NCBI GenBank assembly: GCA_035635855.1 | Contig: DASQAF010000046.1 | Span: 1-64,000, forward strand | Origin: UBA11740 sp035635855 | GTDB lineage: Bacteria > Acidobacteriota > Blastocatellia > Pyrinomonadales > Pyrinomonadaceae | Length of the DNA stretch: 64,000 nucleotides | Direction of reading: 5' to 3' | Shown here: one piece after another, positions 60,279 through 64,000 of the stretch | Position numbering within the stretch: the first letter of the stretch is position 1 | Layout: each line of letters starts with the position of its first letter | The notes under the pieces: generated by a model | Database searches by the model: none | Seen by the model: the letters and a program-made list of their open reading frames with translations, nothing else | Told to the model about the DNA's origin: nothing | Translations under genes and position numbers: made by a program

Positions 60279-61787
60279 ATGCTAACTAAAGCTAGCCCAG
60301 ACGAGATTCAAGACTTCCTTTCCGACGCGAGCTATGTTCAAGGCGGCCATGCAACCAGCGTCGTCTTCCCTGAAAGCGCCGAAGAGGTCGCCGACATTCT
60401 CGTCCAGGCAGTACGAGAGCAAACTCCGGTCACCGTCTCTGGCGCCGGCACTGGCACTGTAGCCGGTCGTGTTCCATTCGGTGGCATTGTGCTCGCAACT
60501 GACAGGCTGAATCGGATCGGCCCGATCGTTCGGGATGACAATGGCAGCGCGCGAGCTACCGCGGAAGCCGGCGTGATCCTGCGCGACCTTCAGCAGGCAG
60601 CCGATTCAAAGGGACTGCTATACCCGCCAGATCCAACGGAGCGTGGATGCTTTCTAGGTGGGAACGTGGCCACCAATGCTTCCGGTGCGAGAACCTTCAA
60701 ATATGGGCCGACGCGAAATTATGTTGAACGTCTGAAGATTGCTTTGCCTGCTGGTGAAGTAATCGATCTCAGGCGCGGCGAGCTGCACGCGGGTACGGAT
60801 GGACGACTCGCAATTTCCCTTCCGTCCGGGCGGGTGATCGAAGCTCAGTTACCTTCCTATCAAATGCCTCAGGTGCGCAAACACGCGTCCGGCTATTACG
60901 TCGCGCCGGGTATGGACGTAATAGATCTGTTCATCGGCAGCGAAGGAACACTGGGAGTGATAGTTGAAATCGAAGTCAGGCTCCTGCCGAAACCTGAAGG
61001 CCTTTTGAGTGGAGTTGTCTTCTTCGATTCAGAAGAGAAATTACTTGCGTTCGTGCGCGAAGCGCGAAAGAGATCTCTTAACAATCGTGTCAGAAGCCCG
61101 ACCGTAAGGGAGGGCAACGCCGATGGACTCGACGCTCGCGCGCTGGAGTACTTTGATTCCGAGTCGCTGGGATTTTTGCGTCAGAAGTACGAAACAGTTC
61201 CAGCCGATGCCACCGGCGCAATTTTCTTCGAACAAGAAACCACACCGTCAACGGAAGATCCGTTGATGACTGAGTGGATGTCTCTGCTTGACGATCACAA
61301 CGCGCTGAGCGAGCAATCGTGGTTTGCGACTAACGAGCAGGATCAGGCCAAACTGCGCGAGTTCCGTCACGCGCTGCCGGTGCTGATGAACGAATGGTTC
61401 GCGCGCCACCACCAGAAGAAAGTTTCAACCGACATGGCCGTGCCTGACGAAGCGTTTGCGGGGATGCTGCGCTTTTATCAGGAGTTTCTGCGGGGCGGTG
61501 ATCTCAGATACACAATCTTTGGCCACATCGGCGACAATCACGTGCACGTAAACATTCTTCCGCGCAATGATGTCGAAGCCGAAAGGGCCTGGGAGATTTA
61601 TCGAAAATTCATTCGTCGGGCCGTCGAGGTGGGCGGCACAATCTCTGCCGAACACGGCATTGGCAAGCTGAAGCGCGAATATTTGCTTGAGCTTTACGGC
61701 GAAAAGCATTTGAAAGAGATGGCGGATTTGAAGAGCGCTTTCGATCCGGCGGGAATTCTGGGAAGAGGAAACATGTTTTCTGAGTAG
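60279..61787 (+). CDS. FAD-linked oxidase (GlcD/D-lactate dehydrogenase type)
   Basis: A 502-residue FAD_binding_4 flavoprotein of the glycolate oxidase/D-lactate dehydrogenase family. The FAD domain has TPVTVSGAGTGTVAGRVPFG, CFLGGNVATNASGARTFKYG and FIGSEGTLGVIVEIEVRLLP. The C-terminal domain ends GHIGDNHVHVNILPRNDVEA and GTISAEHGIGKLKREYL, with the catalytic and metal His/Glu residues. At about residues 270-280 the reading frame passes through a REP-like repeat (VRSPTVREGN), an in-frame insertion. The start is ATG 60279. Confidence 0.92.
   Translation: MLTKASPDEIQDFLSDASYVQGGHATSVVFPESAEEVADILVQAVREQTPVTVSGAGTGTVAGRVPFGGIVLATDRLNRIGPIVRDDNGSARATAEAGVILRDLQQAADSKGLLYPPDPTERGCFLGGNVATNASGARTFKYGPTRNYVERLKIALPAGEVIDLRRGELHAGTDGRLAISLPSGRVIEAQLPSYQMPQVRKHASGYYVAPGMDVIDLFIGSEGTLGVIVEIEVRLLPKPEGLLSGVVFFDSEEKLLAFVREARKRSLNNRVRSPTVREGNADGLDARALEYFDSESLGFLRQKYETVPADATGAIFFEQETTPSTEDPLMTEWMSLLDDHNALSEQSWFATNEQDQAKLREFRHALPVLMNEWFARHHQKKVSTDMAVPDEAFAGMLRFYQEFLRGGDLRYTIFGHIGDNHVHVNILPRNDVEAERAWEIYRKFIRRAVEVGGTISAEHGIGKLKREYLLELYGEKHLKEMADLKSAFDPAGILGRGNMFSE
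61087..61117 (+). repeat. REP-like arm, copy 8, inside the flavoprotein coding sequence
   Basis: GTGTCAGAAGCCCGACCGTA then AGGGAGGGCAA matches the arm at 63791-63820 except for one base (GTAAGG against GTGAGG). It is translated in frame as V-R-S-P-T-V-R-E-G-N. Confidence 0.75.
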
Positions 61788-61790
61788 TTG

Positions 61791-61866
61791 TCAGTAGTCA
61801 ATGGTCCGTAGTACGGTTTCCGAGATTACGACTAACAACTGACAACTAACCACTAACCACTAACTA
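61791..61866. repeat. Inverted and tandem TTGTCAGTAGTCA/ACTAACCACTAACC repeat
   Basis: TTGTCAGTAGTCAATGGTCC faces AACTGACAACTAACCACTAA, with tandem CTAACCA units directly before the aroC ATG. It fills the whole spacer between the flavoprotein and aroC genes. Confidence 0.55.
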
Positions 61867-63036
61867 ATGTTTCGTTTCACTACTGCCGGCGAATCACATG
61901 GTCGCGCTTTGGTCGCGATAGTCGAAGGTCTGCCCGCCGGTATGCCGGTCGACGTCGAGCAAATTAATCATGAGCTCAAGCAAAGACAAAAGGGCTATGG
62001 CCGCGGCGCGCGGATGAAGATCGAGCAAGACCGGGTCGAAGTTCTCAGCGGGATTCGGCACGGATTAACGCTCGGCTCGCCGCTGGCGCTGATGATTGAA
62101 AACAAGGACTGGCCCAACTGGAACGACGTAATGTCCGCGGAGCCCCGCGACTTGCCACCTGAGAAATCGCGCCGCGTCAAACGCCCTCGTCCGGGTCATG
62201 CCGATCTGGCCGGCGGTTTGAAATACGATGCGCGCGATCTGCGTAACGTGCTGGAGCGCGCTTCGGCGCGTGAGACCGCGGCGCGGGTCGCCTGCGGCGC
62301 TCTGGCCAAACAACTGCTCGCAAACTTTGGCATCGAGATTCGCAGCCACGTGATTCAGCTTGGTGGAATTCCCGAACAACCACTGGAACTTACTTTCGAT
62401 CAAATCGCTGCCATTCCGGAAGATGCTCCGCTGCATTGTGCGGACGGCCAAGTTCAGCAACGCATGATCGAGTTGATCGATCGAAAGAAAAGTGAGGGCG
62501 ACACCCTCGGCGGCATCTTTGAAGTAGTGGCGCGTGGCGTTGTCCCCGGTCTCGGATCGCACACTGCCTGGGACCTGAAGCTCGATGGCCGACTCGCGCA
62601 GGCCGTGATGTCGATTCCCGCGGTGAAGGCGGTGGCGATCGGCGCCGGTGCTGAGGCCAGTTCCCTTCCCGGCTCGGAAGTTCACGACGAAATCGGCTAC
62701 AACGAAGAGACGAAGGAGTTTATTCGTGCCAGCAATCGCGCCGGTGGATTGGAAGGCGGCGTTACCAACGGCGAAGAAATAAGAGTTCGCGCTCATCTGA
62801 AACCTATTTCGACTTTACGCCGGGCCTTGCGCTCAGTGGATATCGATACAAAACAGGAAGAGCGCGCGGCGTTCGAGCGCTCGGATATTACCGTCGTTCC
62901 CGCTGGCGGTGTAATTGGCGAAGCGATGGTCGCCCTCGTCCTGGCTAACGCAATGCGGGATAAGTTTGGCGGCGACAGCCTGGGCGAGATGAAGCGCAAC
63001 TTTGAAGGCTATCGCGAACAGTTGCGCGGGTACTGA
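61867..63036 (+). CDS. aroC: Chorismate synthase
   Basis: A 389-residue enzyme of the shikimate pathway that converts EPSP to chorismate using reduced FMN. Signatures are MFRFTTAGESHGRALVAIVE at the N-terminus, RGARMKIEQDRVEVLSGIRH, RPRPGHADLAGGLKYDARDL with RNVLERASARETAARVACGA, and the C-terminal RAGGLEGGVTNGEEIRVRAH. Length and motifs are intact. The ATG is preceded by repeat sequence instead of a clear Shine-Dalgarno sequence. No other aro genes are adjacent. Confidence 0.97.
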   Translation: MFRFTTAGESHGRALVAIVEGLPAGMPVDVEQINHELKQRQKGYGRGARMKIEQDRVEVLSGIRHGLTLGSPLALMIENKDWPNWNDVMSAEPRDLPPEKSRRVKRPRPGHADLAGGLKYDARDLRNVLERASARETAARVACGALAKQLLANFGIEIRSHVIQLGGIPEQPLELTFDQIAAIPEDAPLHCADGQVQQRMIELIDRKKSEGDTLGGIFEVVARGVVPGLGSHTAWDLKLDGRLAQAVMSIPAVKAVAIGAGAEASSLPGSEVHDEIGYNEETKEFIRASNRAGGLEGGVTNGEEIRVRAHLKPISTLRRALRSVDIDTKQEERAAFERSDITVVPAGGVIGEAMVALVLANAMRDKFGGDSLGEMKRNFEGYREQLRGY

Positions 63037-63045
63037 TCACACAAA

Positions 63046-63184
63046 GAGCGGAGGCAAGCCCCTTCCCAACCATGAGGTAGACCCACTTGAGATCTTTCGG
63101 TCCTGATTGAAAGGCTTTCAATGCCGGCGATAAAAGAACCGACTCAAGAGTCTCAGGGTCAGGAAGGGCGGCTTGCCCCCGCTC
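63046..63184. repeat. 139-bp inverted-repeat element between aroC and def
   Basis: GAGCGGAGGCAAGCCCCTTC then C at 63046-63066 is the reverse complement, with small gaps, of GGAAGGGCGGCTTGCCCCCG then CTC at 63162-63184. The interior is non-coding. It fills most of the aroC to def spacer. Confidence 0.55.
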
Positions 63185-63237
63185 GCTTTCGCCCATAAAA
63201 TCAGATAAGCAGACTGGCTCGTTGGAAAGAAATAAGG

Positions 63238-63756
63238 ATGTCTTTACTGAAAATCGTTACCTGGCCGAACCCGATTCTCGACGCGCCGGGGGCTCCGGTC
63301 ACCAAATTTGACGACGATCTGAAAAAGCTCGTCAACAATATGTTTGAGACCATGTATGCCGCCCCAGGTGTCGGACTGGCCGCCGTGCAGGTAGGCGTGC
63401 CCAAGCGTCTGTTCGTGATGGACTGCTCGGGAGGCAAAGATCCTTCGCAGCGCGTCGTGATGATCAATCCGGAAGTCGTCAGTATGGAAGGCAAACAGGA
63501 CGGCGACGAAGGCTGTCTTTCGTTTCCCGGAATTTTCTTCAACGTTCAGCGCAACCTGCGGGCAATCGTGCGCGCCCATGACGTCAACGGCCAGGAGTTC
63601 GAGCTGGACGGTACGGAACTGACGGCGCGTTGTATGTTGCACGAAACGGATCACTGTGACGGGATCGTCTTCCTGGACAAGATGACGCCGCTCAAGCGCG
63701 AGATCGTCAAGCGCAGGATTAAGAAACTGCAGAAGGCCGGCGAGTGGCCTGCTTGA
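63238..63756 (+). CDS. def: Peptide deformylase
   Basis: A 172-residue metalloenzyme that removes the formyl group from nascent proteins. All three deformylase motifs are present: GVGLAAVQVG (motif 1), EGCLSFPG with the metal-binding Cys (motif 2) and HETDHCDG with the H-E-x-x-H site (motif 3). The N-terminus SLLKIVTWPNPILDAPGAPV is typical. AAGGATG precedes the start. No fmt gene follows in this window. Confidence 0.97.
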   Translation: MSLLKIVTWPNPILDAPGAPVTKFDDDLKKLVNNMFETMYAAPGVGLAAVQVGVPKRLFVMDCSGGKDPSQRVVMINPEVVSMEGKQDGDEGCLSFPGIFFNVQRNLRAIVRAHDVNGQEFELDGTELTARCMLHETDHCDGIVFLDKMTPLKREIVKRRIKKLQKAGEWPA

Positions 63757-63792
63757 TCTCCGGCGCAGCGGCCAAGCCTCTATAGAATTGTG

Positions 63793-63859
63793 TCAGAAGC
63801 CCGACCGTGAGGGAGGGCAACCGACGATTGCCAGCCCTTGCTGACGCGCGGGCTTCCGA
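63793..63859. repeat. REP-like palindrome, copy 9 (complete)
   Basis: TCAGAAGCCCGACCGTGAGG then GAGGGCAA on the left, TTGCCAGCCCTTGCTGACGC then GCGGGCTTCCGA on the right. It is the best-preserved full unit of the family in this window. Confidence 0.75.
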
Positions 63860-63890
63860 AACGCAGATCCACAATTACCACGGAGTAATC

Positions 63891-64000
63891 ATGCCAACCG
63901 AATTTCGTAACGAACCATTAACTGATTTCAGCAAAGAAGAAAGCGCGCAGGCGATGCGCGCTGCTATTGAGAAAGTAAAAGCGCAATTGGGTGACGAATA
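63891..64000 (+). CDS. L-glutamate gamma-semialdehyde dehydrogenase, N-terminus (runs off window)
   Basis: The frame from ATG 63891, preceded by GGAG, is open to the window end. It encodes TEFRNEPLTDFSKEESAQAM followed by RAAIEKVKAQLGDEY. This matches the N-terminus of 1-pyrroline-5-carboxylate dehydrogenases of the RocA/PruA type (F-x-N-E-P-x-x-D-F-S), which oxidise glutamate semialdehyde to glutamate in proline catabolism. Only 36 residues are visible, so the name rests on that motif. Confidence 0.7.
   Translation, partial: MPTEFRNEPLTDFSKEESAQAMRAAIEKVKAQLGDE

Noticed and set aside
62065..62796. 243-codon minus-strand ORF
   Set aside because: It is antisense to aroC, which is intact.

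Overview
This window reads as chromosomal DNA of a Gram-negative-type bacterium, most likely an Acidobacteriota member of the Blastocatellia type. That placement is an inference from the gene repertoire: lipobox and Sec signal peptides, RHS/YD-repeat proteins, ECF sigma/FecR-like anti-sigma pairs, HEAT and FG-GAP proteins, DUF6941 and DUF2520 proteins, and several families of short dispersed inverted repeats. No rRNA, CRISPR array, prophage or intact IS was seen; there is one tRNA, Val(GAC).

Layout. 1-3.7 kb: start of an ethanolamine ammonia-lyase-like gene, a CNT nucleoside transporter, tRNA-Val, a small membrane protein, a dead IS1-family transposase and two small secreted proteins. 3.8-13.7 kb: housekeeping genes (ABC-F ATPase, SurA/PrsA-type foldase, rpmB, RidA, DnaC-like ATPase, pyrophosphatase, DksA-like protein, TauE permease), then a minus-strand string in which a toxin-antitoxin-like nucleotidyltransferase pair is translationally coupled to gmhA and followed by a deoxyhypusine-synthase-like protein. 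13.8-16.7 kb: uvrA. 16.8-22.4 kb: an accessory RHS polymorphic-toxin locus with an embedded DUF2341/LamG module, an unrecognised C-terminal domain and a coupled secreted candidate immunity protein; its own signal peptide is out of frame. 22.6-34.4 kb: a broken XRE regulator, pgsA, an M48 protease with a possibly structured leader, DUF2520 protein, ligA, a GNAT enzyme, a degenerate histidine kinase and a thioredoxin. 34.6-40.5 kb: carB, a CoA-binding protein, a MogA/MoaB-type protein and an isolated nuoAB pair. 40.7-50 kb: an ECF sigma/anti-sigma operon followed by M61 and M1 peptidases, an FG-GAP protein and a haem-binding protein. 50-56.9 kb: an OmpR-type response regulator followed by three HEAT-repeat proteins that share modules, one with a TubC-type docking domain at its N-terminus. 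56.9-57.9 kb: decayed toxin-antitoxin remnants. 58-64 kb: uvrB, a glycolate/D-lactate oxidase-type flavoprotein, aroC, def and the start of a proline-catabolic dehydrogenase.

The best candidates for undescribed biology are the HEAT/TubC operon (50.2-56.9 kb) and the RHS-LamG toxin locus (16.8-22.4 kb). A REP-like palindrome family is scattered through the window at spacers and once, in frame, inside a flavoprotein gene. Assignments rest on reading the sequence and remembered family motifs; no database search was run.
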